NCBI GenBank assembly: GCA_030159075.1
Contig: BROG01000442.1
Span: 189,501 to 253,500 of the forward strand
DNA length: 64,000 nucleotides
Origin: Atrina japonica
Lineage: Eukaryota; Mollusca; Bivalvia; Pterioida; Pinnidae
Reading direction: 5' to 3'
In this document: piece by piece, positions 9,676-21,445 of the stretch
Layout of the letters: every line of letters begins with the position of its first letter
Position numbering within the stretch: the first letter of the stretch is position 1
Notes under the pieces: model-generated
Seen by the model: the letters and a program-made list of their open reading frames with translations, nothing else
Database searches by the model: none
Told to the model about the DNA's origin: nothing
Made by a program: the position numbers and the translations under genes

Positions 9676-12015
9676 CTGAAATAAAATGAACCTCCATAAG
9701 TTTTAAAAGTTAACCACCACAATTCATCATAAATACACGTATTTGTTCAGACAAAATATACCACGTGCTTCACCACGTGAAAAAATATTAAATCAAACGA
9801 ATAAAACCAATAAAAATAAACAACAATAAATTTGACAAAATTCTTGATAAAAAGGCGCAGAATTATCTGAGAAGAGCGTTTAACCTTCAATGTCTACAGT
9901 AGTTTACAGTGTTTGTTTGTTTGTTTATTGTTGTTTAACGTCCCACTCAAGAATATTTCACTCATATGGAGACAGGCGTCACCAATTGCCGGTGAAGGGC
10001 TTCAAATTTTGGTCTATGCTCGGCACTTACGGTCATTGAGCAGTGAGGGTTCTTTAACGTGCCTACACCTACTGTGACACGGGACCTCGATTTTTACTGT
10101 CTCATCTGAAGGACAGGAAACCAACCTGCCGAATGCTCGAATCGAACTTACGACCTCACGATCAAGAGTCAAGCGCGCTACTGACTGAGCCAGGCCGGCT
10201 CTGTTTACAGTTTATATGTCTAATATATGCACGTATATACATGTATATTCTGATATAACGTTTAGAACTGCTGGTGGACCGTTTGAGTCCCCGAGGGTAT
10301 ACACAAACCTAGTATCTGGTATTTCGGTACCAGCTGTTCATCTTATACTAAAGTAATATTTGGCACTGTTAACACCATTTAAATTCGAAAATTTTTTAAA
10401 GCTAAGATAGTCATTTTTTTTAAAGTGCTTACTCTTAGACGGATTTCGGCTATACTTTTAGAGATATTATTTGGCCTTGTATGATACCACTTTATCTTTA
10501 GAAAATACACATACTTTTCAAATTGGAGCTCAACTGATGAAGTCTAATCGACAGAAACGATATCGTCTTGAGCATTATAACTTTGGTATTATGTTTATAA
10601 TATTTAGCAAGACAGGAGTCTTGTTGTATATCCCGAATACCAACTTAGAAGATATTAGGTGTGATAAAAAGATTCTGTAGGGCTTACATTGTGATAAATA
10701 TCCTGTGCCATGCTAAGAATGCACCACCGTGATGAATGTTGTCTACCATCCGGAAGTGAACAAGACCAAGGGCATCGTACCGATTAGGTTGTATCGTCTG
10801 TAATATAAAATGTAATGTTTGCATTAGTTTTTGATTTCTTCAAGAATAAATAGCTTCACATGGTCTGTAAACACACACACACACACGCATGTGACATGTT
10901 TTTGGAATGTCACCCTAGCTTCTTTATCTTTGTGAGCGCGGGTGACATTAAAAATTTTCATATTTCTCTCAACCAATCAGATTACAAGATTTTAACAGAA
11001 GGTATAATAATGCAAAATGTATCAATGCATTTTAAATGATAATAGATAGAAAGTTATATCTAAAACATGAACCTATATCAAGAATTAATTGATTTAAGAA
11101 ACTGCATTCAACAAGAGAAAACTCATTTACCGTATCTCCTTTCAACATAAGAACAGCTCTGTGGAAGTTCTCTCGTTCCTGATCAGTCATCATACGATAC
11201 TCCTTTCTTACTCGTAGTCTTCTGGGATTGGGATTGCCTTGAGGAGATGGTATTCCTTGTTGTTGTGCATTAATTGGGACGGGCGAAAGAGGTATTTGTT
11301 GCATGTTGGCTGAACCCGCAGAAGCAGGAATTTGTTGTAAAGGTGCTTGTGCCGACGAAAAAGGATTTTGCTGCATAGGAGCTTGGGCTGAAGAAAGAGG
11401 AATTTGTTGGAAAGAGTCCGAGGCAGGCGCAGGAGGTATTTGTTGAAAAGAGTCAGAGAGGAATGCCGGAGGTGCTGCAGGAGGAATGTGTTGAAATGTT
11501 GCTGAAGCTGATCCAGATTGCATTTGCTGTACGTTAGCTTGAGCTGTATTTTGACGAGCATCATTCTGATTCCTTGACATTGTTGGATTTTGAGGTTGGG
11601 ATAGAAATTGTTGATTTTGTGCTCCGCCAGCGATAGGTTGTGTTGGAAATTGTACTTGAGAAAAGAAATCCTGTGTTTGACCAGCCGGAATTTGAACTGC
11701 CTGCCTTTTGTTAATCACATGTGCGTCAAATTGAAAATTTACATTTGACATGCGCAGTAATTCATTTATCCATAGTGAAGTGTCTTGGGAAATAGAAATG
11801 TTCATAGCCCTCTGCTTTTTCCCAGCTAATTTCATTCGATGACTATTGATGCACCATTTATTCATTGCTTCAAAGGATGCAGTGCCATTATTTTTGTACT
11901 TTTGATTTTGTAAACAGGTTACAAATGTGTCTGGTAATTTCAATTCTTCAATGAAACACTTCGAAAGTTTTAGAATGGCAAAAGTCGTAACCAAAAGGCA
12001 AAACCACCGCCTCAT
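8109..12015 (-). CDS. Molluscan secreted tyrosinase, three coding exons
   Basis: Coding exons on the minus strand are 12015-11131, 10797-10688 and 9675-8109 (853 codons plus TGA). Splice sites are good (ACG|GTAAAT, TTACAG|ACG, AT|GTAAGC, TTTCAG|C) and the phases agree (0, then 2). The product has a signal peptide (residues 1-20), a Cys-containing pro-region, a Q/P/A-rich stretch (about 105-255), the tyrosinase entry motif RKEYRMMTDQERENF, and a copper-A site with His at about 309, 317/318 and 326. Copper B follows, with His at about 437, 441 and 463/464 (DPIFFLHHAFVDYIW), then a Gly/Pro-rich linker (567-610), a basic GRKKR site (611-615) and a Cys-containing C-terminal domain. Tyrosinases oxidise mono- and diphenols; in molluscs secreted forms act in shell matrix and periostracum tanning, and that role is inferred here. 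AG stands directly before the first ATG, suggesting an upstream non-coding exon. An antisense SINE and a dispersed repeat sit in the second intron. Confidence 0.88.
9912..10203 (-). mobile_element. tRNA-derived SINE, antisense, in tyrosinase intron 2
   Basis: Read on the minus strand it begins GAGCCGGCCTGGCTCAGTCA (tRNA-like A box), has a degenerate B box, carries the body shared with the other three copies (GTGCCGAGCATAG, CATATGAGTGAAATATTCTTG) and ends GTGGGACGTTAAACAACAAT plus (CAAA)n. It lies inside the intron between the copper-A and copper-B exons. Confidence 0.85.
10262..10600 (+). repeat. Dispersed repeat family A (copy 1)
   Basis: Shares ordered blocks with 31752-32070: TGGACCGT.TGAGT.CCGAGGGTATACA, CTGGTATTTC.GTACCAG, GCTAAGATA.TCATTTT and GACAGAAACGAT. 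A shorter inverse copy is at 26850-26970 and a tail fragment at about 35985-36035. No coding capacity. It ends within about 90 bases of the copper-A exon. Confidence 0.65.
10688..10797 (-). CDS. Tyrosinase coding exon 2: copper-A site (110 bases)
   Basis: Bounded by TTACAG|ACG and ACAAT|GTAAGC. It encodes the copper-A region with NRYDALGLVHF, NIHHGG and FLAWHR, supplying His ligands from VHF, IHH and WHR. Phase 0 entry and phase 2 exit match the exons on either side, which is strong evidence for the exon despite its size. Confidence 0.88.
11131..12015 (-). CDS. Tyrosinase coding exon 1: signal peptide and Q/P/A-rich pro-region
   Basis: Encodes MRRWFCLLVTTFAILKLSKC as signal peptide, then cysteines at 20, 34 and 55 and an NKR basic site near 102-104. 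A run of imperfect ~13-residue repeats follows (cores FQQIP, MQQNP, LQQIP, MQQIP), then RKEYRMMTDQERENF. I chose the ATG at 12015, not the in-frame one 45 bases upstream, because TATTTTGCAG directly precedes it and a signal peptide follows at once. The exon ends at the donor after ACG (11131); the ORF continuing to 11032 is intron read-through. Confidence 0.85.
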
Positions 12016-12960
12016 CTGCAAAATATAATAGAAAGTTGGTAAATAACACAGTAACACCAGTAATTTCTATTTAATATTTAAACAAAAAACCAAAACAAAA
12101 AAACAGATGATGTGTCCTATTTCAGTTGTATATGATGCACACACACACACGCACGCACGCACGCACGCACGTACAACAATATCTACATAAATACATTCAT
12201 ACCTCCACCCACCAATCCATCCATACATACATATATGATAATTGGTCATTAATATGGACACGAAAATTCATATATCAAATACAGAAATTTTATTGTCAAT
12301 AAGTATAGATGGTCTGCGGTCTGACGAAAGACCACACACCTTTTTAACTGTATTAACCGGTAAGATTTCATAAATAATGGTAAATCAGAGTTTTGATCAA
12401 AGCCCATGTGTCATGGAAGAAAAGAACCAATCCACCAATACTTATAAATCATCCACTACTGAGATAAAGTTGACATAATATCTTGTTGGAATTACATACA
12501 TGAGTGTAAGCATGACTTTTGCATGGATTAATGGTATATTGTAAGGCAAGATTACTGATATTATAGTCTTCAAAAACGTTTTATAAATGAACATGATGCT
12601 ACATATAATCCAATGTTCAGGAAACGGAAATAGATATATGTTGCATGCTATGTCAAAGTATTATATAAATGACTATGCCAATTATAAATAGAATGTACCC
12701 CTAGTTAGCCATGCACTGGAAAACAAGCAAAACAAGATGGATGATATTTCGACATCCTCTAACTTACAATTCATTGTTTTCCATACGATTTGACTATGGC
12801 AAATTGTATGTACATGTATTTAGAACGCATCAATGGATTATTTTAAGAATCAACGGTTAAACACGTTTCAGATTATGTTTTTGTTCCTTATATTTCATTA
12901 ATTTGCCATATTTTCAGTGGCAAATGTTGAAGTTTTATACGAGGATGATAGTATGTTCCT
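12016..12960. other. Tyrosinase upstream region with a short AC/GCAC microsatellite
   Basis: A CACA/GCAC run sits at about 12131-12171. The rest is AT-rich with no ORF of interest. It should hold the 5' UTR exon and promoter of the tyrosinase gene, but neither can be placed reliably. Confidence 0.4.
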
Positions 12961-13192
12961 GGGTACATTGTCACCATATAACCGAGATGATAGTCTCTTC
13001 TCGGGTACATTGTCACCATATAACCGAGATTATCGTCTCTTCCCGGGTACATTGTCACCATATAACCGAGATGATAGTCTCTTCCCGGGTACATTGTCAC
13101 CATATAACCGAGATGATAGTCTCTTCCCGGGTACATTGTCACCATATAACCGAGATGATAGTCTCTTCCCGGGTACATTGTCACCATATAAC
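12961..13192. repeat. 42-bp minisatellite, about 5.5 copies
   Basis: GGGTACATTGTCACCATATA starts at 12961, 13003, 13045, 13087, 13129 and 13171, an exact 42-base period. Copies differ by a few bases. Because 42 is a multiple of 3, long ORFs appear in several frames on both strands; these are artefacts. Confidence 0.9.
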
Positions 13193-13989
13193 TGAAATAT
13201 TGTTGAGTGTGACGTAAAACACTTCAAACAAACAAACAGACAATACAATAACAAATACATGTATATCTGTTTGCTCTGGAAAAGGTTGGTTAATGTTACA
13301 ATGTAAGCCGGACCTTGAATGCTTACAATTTGAGTGGTTTTCATGGATGAAATCCTATGATTTACCTAATATGTCACCTACCCCGAAAATAAAATATGCA
13401 TACAAGTAAGAGTAAGTCGATTTAAAAACTAAATCAAATGTGATAAAATGGCAAGTATCGAGACTAAATTGAAATAGTTTGAGACAAATATATATTTAGA
13501 TGATCAAGGACTGTGCTAACTTACATGCAGCTGTAATTGATAAATCCTAAAAGCCCAACAGAAACTGAGCGATAAAGGGGTAAGTCTTTTGGTAAAAATA
13601 GATGATATTGAACATTAGATAAAGATAAATACGAGTATAATTATCAATTTATAACCATACTAATTCGAATTGTTTGGAAATGATTATTTAGCAGAACTTA
13701 AGAAGACATAACTCGCCCTACCTTTAGCTGACAAGAGAAGATAGCAAGTGACGTTTTCCTTTCGTTAATTTTCTCTTATGTTCAAACGTCTTCCACCGCA
13801 GACGAAATGAATTGCTCTAGGGCTAAATAGGCAGTCACATCGTGCAATGACTATACTTCTACGTCAGCGAGTGCAAGATGTGTCACTTTGTGGGTATCTG
13901 TTCGGGATTTGCTAATTGGACAAAAGTTATATGCTTATAAAGTACATTTTGGGTGCATCCACCTATTCCGAAATAAATACACACTTCGC

Positions 13990-13990
<1 letters not shown>
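13193..13990. other. Gene-free stretch
   Basis: AT-rich unique-looking sequence. No ORF, RNA or clear repeat seen. Confidence 0.4.
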
Positions 13991-14043
<53 letters not shown>

Positions 14044-14050
14044 AATAATA
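13991..14050. repeat. (AAT)n microsatellite
   Basis: About 20 AAT units with one AAA interruption. An ATC/ATT-rich imperfect run follows at about 14560-14620. Confidence 0.9.
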
Positions 14051-15829
14051 TAAGAGAGATATTAGTTACAAGAACTTCTTAAATGATATTTACTTTTAAA
14101 AAGAACTGACATATAATTTTATTATTTTGTACATAAAGATGCTTGAGAAACAATCAATGCTATGCAAAACATTTTTGTTATTATAAATTATCATAAATAT
14201 TTAAATTTTAATATACAAAGTACTGACTCGTGAAATTTGTCACGTTTCTATTTTCAAGACATTCTTCCGAAGGTATTACTACTGAATTGCCTTTAGCATA
14301 ACAGAAGAGTCAGAAGGTGCAGTTAGTATGTAAGTCTTTATCGTAACAGGGTGAATGGGTAAAGTCATTACTTATATGCACACATATTTTTTGTTTAAAG
14401 ATATACTTGTAGATTTTGTTAATTACAGTAAATTACAAAAATTCGCTTTCTCATCAATGCCAAATATATGGAATGTTAAAAAGTAGACAGAAAAGTAAAT
14501 AATTTTGTATGTGATTACAGTAAACCAAACTAATTCTATTGAGAAATTATAATAATTTTTACCACCACCATCATCATAATTTTTATCATCATCATAATCA
14601 TCAATATCATCATCATCCAGACATCACTTTCAGTTACTAGTGTTCTTACACGTAGTACTTTCTCTTTAGTGAAATCAATCAATGCCATACCACGAAAAGT
14701 CATATCACTAAAGACACTACGTAATTGTACACGTGTCTATACATTGGTTGTTTTGTCAGTGTTGACTACATACACGTAGCCATGACGAGGTTTGATCTAT
14801 CAACTTTCATTAACATCATTAACGATAGAAGAGCAAAACATGAAGGGACATTATTGCTGCAAAATATAAGGAAATAGATATAACGAAGAACCATAAATGT
14901 TGAATTTGTTCTCTTGGCGCTGTATGATGACTTGTGATTATTTGAGATAAAGATAATAAATATCTACATCAAACGTATGTATGATTATACTGTATAAAAA
15001 TCATTTTAAAAAAGCCAAGTCAAAATGTGCAATTTCATAAATATAAAAGGAACGTAAATCCCCTTCTGTCTTATTGTAATATTGTACAATATAGAAAGCA
15101 TAATTGTCTTTTAGAGTCACTCTAAACATTTGAAGGAAAACCTATGCTTGAAAGAAAAAGACAAAGTTTGATTTCTTCCAGATAAACCATGGAGTTCCTG
15201 AAAAGTCCAATCTATTGGCAAAAGTAAAACAGGCCTAGTACTAACACCCGAGGAATAATTGTCATTGGTGCATTTAATCCACAAGGCTACTGTTGGTATC
15301 CATTACTTTCTTTTTAGGTACAGCGAACATCCGCATAGTACATGTAATTACTAAGTCATCAGTCACGAAAAAAAACATAAAATTAACTCGGAATTATTGC
15401 ATCTGAATTCACTTCGGATAAATGATAAATTAAACACAAAGATAATTTTAGATATAGCATGGAATATTTGGATGTTAGGAACATAGGTTATATAAAGAAA
15501 CAGTTATTGCATTATCATTTAACTCTCTCAACCCCACAGACCACAATAGACTGGTCTTAAACAATAGAAAAAAGCACACCACTCAGATATCCAGGAGAAA
15601 GGGTTAACACTGACCAGAACAGTATAATGTATACCTAGATACCTTGTATTGGAATCCTGAGAAAAATTCCATAAATATGTAGTCAGTCAATAGCAAAAGG
15701 GAAAGCCAAACCACACTGTAATTTAAAAAAAGACTTTATAAAAGGAATGGTCCAGATTTACAAGATTTAAAAAAGATGGTGAATGTATACCAACATACAC
15801 GAAACAGTGAAAAAGGTAGATCTACAAGT
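14051..15829. other. Gene-free AT-rich stretch
   Basis: No coding signal. A weak inverted pair lies at about 14648-14735 (CACGTAGTACTTTCTCTTTAG against CTAAAGACACTACGT) and may be a decayed MITE. Confidence 0.35.
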
Positions 15830-16075
15830 ATAGAAAATCCATATAACCTGGGGCGGAGTCTCGTGAACCCTTCTTTGACCTGAACGATTTTAAGTTTTAG
15901 GTAATAAAGTATAACAACAGTAACATTACACTGGCGGGAGTAATCGTTCCCACTTGTCATCATGCCTACGAGTATCGGGTGAAGAAAAAAGTCGCTTACC
16001 CATGAAGCCTGCCATAACCGAAAAGTGAGTAGAATCATACGTATAATAATCAAAAGGTTACTCTGCCCCACCATC
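15830..16075 (-). repeat. Dispersed repeat family B (inverse copy)
   Basis: Its reverse complement contains CAGAGTAACCTTTTGAT, CTCAC.TTCCGGTTATG-like and GATACTCGTAGG.A.GATGAC blocks in the same order as 21990-22120. GGAGTCTCGTGAACCC here also matches the inverse of 22430-22450. Confidence 0.55.
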
Positions 16076-16082
16076 TTATGAT

Positions 16083-16236
16083 AATTGACCTATCACCAAA
16101 TGCCCGACACGGCACCTTTTGGCAAACTTTTTCAATTATGACGTCACAATTAAATGGCCTGTCAAACACTTATATGATTATGACACAAATCGTCATGAAA
16201 AGCCATGTGCCACACACTTGCCGATAGGTCAATTGG
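16083..16236. mobile_element. MITE-like element with ATTGACCTATC ends
   Basis: ATTGACCTATC near 16084 and its inverse GATAGGTCAAT near 16224 bound about 150 bases of non-coding DNA. Perfect 11-bp inverted ends with no ORF inside. Confidence 0.5.
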
Positions 16237-16270
16237 TCGATAGACTTAGGCAACATCAATAGTTAGGGAT

Positions 16271-16483
16271 ATACTGTAAATCCGATTTTATTCCCGAGAA
16301 TTTTATTTACGCATAATATCGCGAGAGCTCTCACTTGCGAAAATAAAATTATCGCGTTATGAAGTATGGAAATAGTATGACGAAATGGGCATTCAGAATC
16401 GCGAAAATACAATCTCGCGAATATATTTAGAATTTATGTTTTGCGAAAATAAAGTCCCGTGAAATTTTCCGGATTTACAGTAT
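16271..16483. mobile_element. MITE-like element with ATACTGTAAATCCG ends
   Basis: ATACTGTAAATCCG at 16271-16284 is inverted perfectly as CGGATTTACAGTAT at 16470-16483. The interior is full of CGCGAAAATAAA / TTTATTTTCGC-type motifs that pair with each other. 213 bp, no ORF. Confidence 0.7.
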
Positions 16484-17064
16484 TCAAACAACGGTGAAAA
16501 GAAGTGTGATGATCATGTAAATGAAATAAAAGAAACACCGGAGAAAGAAATCAGAAGTGAAATACATCTGTTTGTAAATGTTGTGGCACACTCAATTTTC
16601 CAGTTTTATGGTGGTGGAAGGTTTTTAATGGTGGAGGAGAAAACCCGGTTACAATGCACGCAGGGAGAGGCCACCTGCCTTTTTTGTTATTGTACATCAA
16701 TCTAAGTATCAAAAAGGAAAATCAATTTTGGAAAAACACAGCTAATGGCCCTTTAAGCAAGATATGCATTGTACTGGTAAATTAGAAAATACAAAAAGGA
16801 CAACATCGGGTTTTAATACTGTATTTAGTTCATTTTCATTAAATTCACGTGGATACTTTTTCAAAATAATTTTGATTTACAAAATTCGTAAGAAAAACTG
16901 TCACGTCAGCGGAAAATATATGATAATTGATTTGTCTGTTTTACGTGAAAGTTTTCACACTTTGAAATCTATATGGTCCAAATTCTGATTCCCTGCTTTT
17001 AGTAATGGAATCTGAAATTATATTTTAGACTTCTCAAAAAGAGCACAATACAGTTACTATTAAT

Positions 17065-17230
17065 CGTGATGAGGTTCAGGAGATAATACACGTATACAAA
17101 TATGGTGAACATTGGACAAACACGGAGCTCTTAAAGTTCAGAGGTGGGATCAGGTGCTACTGTAAAATTAAGGGAAATAATGAAGGGAAAAACCTTGTCA
17201 TAATCGGACGATTTAACAAACACTAGCGGA
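17065..17230 (+). repeat. Dispersed repeat family C (fragment)
   Basis: Contains GGTGAACATTGGACAAACAC, then GAGGTGGGATCAGGTGC. The same blocks occur at 17925-18060, 35120-35275, 37650-37800 and, inverted, at 32895-32960. Confidence 0.5.
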
Positions 17231-17379
17231 TAGATTTAGTGAAACATGGTAATTGCCAAAACTGTACAATTTTGACACTAAACGCAATTCCTGATATCCC
17301 TGTGACAACAACTAATCAGTGTTTATGAAATGTTCATATGTTGAATACGCTCTGGCATATCCGATTAGATGTGATTTGA

Positions 17380-17505
17380 TTTGATTTGACTTTTTGTTTT
17401 ACGCCATACTCAACAATCTTTCAGTCATATGATGGCGTCCAGTTTTTATTGGTGGAGGAGAAACCCCGGTTACCCGGGTAAAGACCACCGACCTTCCGCA
17501 AGAAA
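17380..17505 (+). mobile_element. SINE tail fragment (second SINE type)
   Basis: Reads TTACGCCATACTCAACAATC, CAGTCATATGATGGCGTCCAG, then GGTGGAGGAGAAACCCCGGT. This resembles the conserved body of SINE families found in bivalves, but lacks the tRNA head. Confidence 0.5.
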
Positions 17506-19039
17506 CGATTAGATGTGAGATATAAACACCATATGCAGGCTACAAAAGGATATAACTACTTAAATGCGGAAAAGTTACAATAGGAAACCGTAAATTATTA
17601 CGTTTGTTGTATAGCTTGTTTGTTTCTTTCTCGTCTGTGTCTATAGTAAGTAAAGAAGTGAGAGTTATTGACCCTTTTATAAAAGAAAACCTGGAGGTAA
17701 AGAATTTCCTCAAAAAAGCACGGCAAGATTTTTTTCTTATTTCAGAAGGTATATCATGTGGTATTGAGTTATAGGTCAGACGATTTACTTTAAAATGTAA
17801 TGAATTTACTAAAATGGGGGGTGTGTCTATGGAAATTAATTAATGCATTATTATATGATAAACAATTTATAGATGAAGTAAATGAAAACCACAGATACCA
17901 AAGTATTAATCGAGAGATGGTTCGTGTGACAATACACAAAGCAGGTGACATTAGGACAAACACGATCCTGGGAAAAGACAGATATGAGATCAGGTGCCGT
18001 GGAGGAGTACACAACCCTTGTTAACCCTGTTACACCCGTCTTGAGTACAGAGTAAAATTCAAATGTTCTAATTGAGAAATGATCGTCATAGTGGGTAAAG
18101 ACGATTCAAAAACCACCAATCACCGATATTTACCAAAAGAAACAATATTTTGAAATGAACAATTTAAAAGACTAAACGACGCACATCTTTAGTATTCATT
18201 AATATGGAAATAAAGAAAAATATATTCGTATTTAGTGTTTACACATTTATTCTGATGAAAATGTGTCCCAAATCGAGCATTCTTTCATAACTTATTAAAT
18301 GAAACACGGCCTCTGATTGGTTAATTACATCACTTAAATTCATATCGTAATTTTCCACAACTAACGCGTTAAAACGTGTTTTGCATGCACAAACTTAAAA
18401 ATCAAGACTAACGCATTAAAATGTCATCTTTCATGTTAAAAATCACTACTTGCATGCAAAAGTATGTTTCATCACGTTAAAAGTGAGTTATTTTTTTCGT
18501 GCAACGCGGACGTTTTATCGTGCAAGTGGCCACCACTCTAGATCATCGCGTTTATGACCCGATCGGCCTTTCATAGAAATGTGCACAGCCCACTCACACT
18601 CGCTCTTGTATTTGAGTGTGAATGTTTTATGGCAGATGAATATTTGTGTCAGACTATCAATTCTATACCCTCCTCCCCCTGTCAAGGTAGGCATGTATCA
18701 GTTATGTACAAATCTTGGCTAAAATGCCTGAATAAATGGCGTTCAAAATTTATTTAGAAGGATCGTGAGAGGGTCAATACTCTAAACTGGCTATGTAAAT
18801 TACAAAACTGAAAAGTTAAAACAATGAAAAACAGGTAATTACGACGAAAGTCTTTACAAGGGAAAACCTCTGATTTCTAGGTCGTAATCTCGTGAACGGG
18901 AGCTATTAACAAGTATTCGAATTCTATTCCCTTCGACGTTTTAGAAATTGTTTTAGACATTTACTTGTTATGATTGCTGACACAAATACACTGTATCTAT
19001 AAATTAATCATGCGTGACTTAATTCAAAATCTTACCTAA
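17506..19039. other. Gene-free stretch with a family C repeat copy
   Basis: A family C fragment lies at about 17925-18060 (ATTAGGACAAACACGATCC, then GATCAGGTGCCGTGGAGGAG). Opposite-strand ORFs of 74 codons over 17790-18024 are shadows of this repeat. Nothing else coding is visible. Confidence 0.4.
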
Positions 19040-19262
19040 TTGTCAAAAAGTGGTGGTCATGGAATCCGTAGTGGTCACGGAAACAAGAATGGTCATGGAA
19101 ACCATAATTGTCATCTAATCCATAATGGTCATAGAAACCATAATTGTCATCTAATCCATAATGGTCATGGAAACCATAATTGTCATCTAATCATAATGGT
19201 CATGGAACCATAATTGTCATCTAATCATAATGGTCATGGAAACCATAATTGTCATCAACAAA
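19040..19262. repeat. ~36-bp tandem repeat (GGTCATGGAAACCATAATTG)
   Basis: GGTCATGGAAACCATAATTG followed by TCATCTAATCCATAAT repeats about six times, with several copies shortened by 1-3 bases. Confidence 0.85.
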
Positions 19263-19562
19263 TGCATGTTAAAGGATTTCCAAATGTTTGAGCGGAGGTC
19301 ACTTGCATACAATGATTACGGCACAGAATTACTGTATTGCAATACAGTATTTTTTCATACTTGGAAAATTGTATTTGTGGGTTGAAACCACGGTACATAT
19401 AGAACGCAGTAAAATGTTGAGTGTTGATATGACAACTTCCCCTAAAAACAAAAACAATTAAACCGCCAATGGCATCTCATCAATAGATGACGGGCTATTC
19501 AAATCGCCCTGCGTCCGTGGTCCATCGTGACGTCAGTCTGTCGTCCGTCCTTAAACAATTCT

Positions 19563-20400
19563 TGTTATCGCTATTTCTCAGAAAGTAATGAAGGGATCTT
19601 TATGAATTTGTCATATAGGTTTTTCTTGGGGTCTAAGTGTGCAATGTACATTTTCAGGAGGGTCAGATCACAAATTGTTGCCAGGCGGCCATCTTGGAAT
19701 TTCACAATTAAACTTTGTTATCGCCATTTCTCAGAAAGTACTGAAGGAGTCTTTATGAAATATGACATGTAGATTCTCCTTAACTTCTAGTTGTGCACTG
19801 TTTATTTTCAGGGGGGTAAGATCACAAAATGCTGCCAAGCGGTCATCTTGGATTTTGACAGTTAAAGTTTGCTATCACTATTTTTAGAATGTACTGAAGG
19901 GATCTTTTTGAAATTTGTCATGTAGGTTCGTTTGAGATTTAGTTGTGCACTGTACATTTTCAGGGTGATTGGAAAACAAAATGGCCACCTGGATGCCATC
20001 TTGGATTTTGACAATTGAAGTGTGTTATCGCTTTTTCAGAGAGTACTGAAGAAATCATAACGAAACTAATTTGATATGTAAGTTGTTTTAGGGGGTCTAG
20101 TTTAAGCATTGTTCATTTTCGGGAGGGTCGGATTACATCTTGAATTTTGCCAAAAGAAGATTGCTACCCCAATCTCTCAGAGAGTACTAAAGATATATTG
20201 AAAGTTCCCCATGACGTCTAGTTGTGCATATTACATTTTCAGAGAGATCGGAAGCCAACATAGTCGATAGGCGGCCATCTTGGATTTTGCCTGTTGAAGT
20301 TTGTTACCACTATTTCTCAGAAAATACAATTCACTGAATGGATCATTTTGAAATTTGACTTTAAGGTTCCCCTTAGAGTCAAGCTATCTTGGGTTATAAC
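19563..20400 (+). repeat. ~140-154 bp tandem repeat, six copies
   Basis: The phrase TTGTTATCGC.ATTTCTCAGA / AAGTACTGAAG..ATCTTT recurs near 19563, 19715, 19869, 20022, 20161 and 20301, each followed by TTGTGCA.TGTACATTTTCAG and GGCGGCCATCTTGGATTTT. Copies are diverged. This is an old dispersed/tandem repeat; the ORFs in it are not genes. Confidence 0.8.
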
Positions 20401-21270
20401 AGTTAAAGTTTGGTATTGTTATAATCTTGTGAGAAAACACTTGACAAATATTTGGGTTTTAGTTCAAATTCAAATTGCTGAGCCACAAAATAACAGAAAA
20501 GAACAGTCTGTCATAGATCAAATGAAGAACATTCGATGGTGGGCACCAAGATCCCTCTGTGATCTCTTGTTCCATTATAGATCTAAAAAAAACAATAATC
20601 AACAAAACAAACAATACTGTTGAACAACTTACAAACATCAACAAAACAAACCGTAAAAGTTGATTAACTTTCAGTACTCTTTGAAAATCAAAATACATTC
20701 ATCAAGTTTTGCATTTATAATTTTAACTTATTTCAAAACATCTATCCTATTGCTACTAAATTAAGGTCAATTTTAAGGTGTGTTTACAGTGCTGAGCAAT
20801 GGTCAAATAACATCCGAGATGCCCCGAAAACCTTCATCGAGTAGGAGGGGTTACGATTGATTAATGTGTGTTACGTAAAGTTGAACACGAGGAATCTGTG
20901 TCGATGTGCAATACACGGGTCAAGTCTGATCAATGTTACTTGCATCACCTAGTCAGTGATATAACAATATTTCTAATACAGTCCAAATAAACCCATTTTT
21001 ATACGAAAAGTTCTGACCAGTCGAGGAGAATTTGGTATTTCTTAAATAATCAATATACAAGAAATTTTAGGTATTTTTAGTGTTATTCGTATCCTTACAT
21101 ACAAACGAAAATGTCTATATTCAAATTATTTTAAAAAGAGCGAAATAAATAATATTATTATATTCATTAGATATAATGAAAAAAAATGCCATCCTCCAAT
21201 TTCACTATCCAGTTAGACATATCGTCTAGATTTAAACTAATGCAAAGCCTGGTACTGAGGCTACGAGTGA
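20401..21270. other. Gene-free stretch
   Basis: AT-rich; overlapping ORFs on both strands at 20294-20698 have no recognisable composition. Nothing supported. Confidence 0.35.
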
Positions 21271-21271
21271 T

Positions 21272-21445
21272 TACTCCCTGGTAAAACTACTATCATTTGC
21301 TAACTTTTAAATTAAAAATTTAAAAGAAAGAACATGACTTCCCTAGTAGTAAATACTCCAGTAGTCATGTTCTCACTTTTAAATTTTCAACTTTAAAGTT
21401 AGAAAATCACACTACGATAAATTTATGCTGCGAGATCTCCAGGGA
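21272..21445. repeat. Imperfect long hairpin (MITE-like)
   Basis: Arm 21300-21339 (CTAACTTTTAAATTAAAAAT, ending AAAGAACATGACT) pairs with 21363-21402 (AGTCATGTTCTCACTTTTAA, ending AAAGTTAG). Pairing extends loosely outward (CTCCCTGG against CCAGGGAC). The spacer is about 23 bases. Confidence 0.65.

Noticed and set aside
12888..13344. ORFs in several frames over the 42-bp minisatellite
   Set aside because: All frames are open only because the period is divisible by 3; no frame is favoured.
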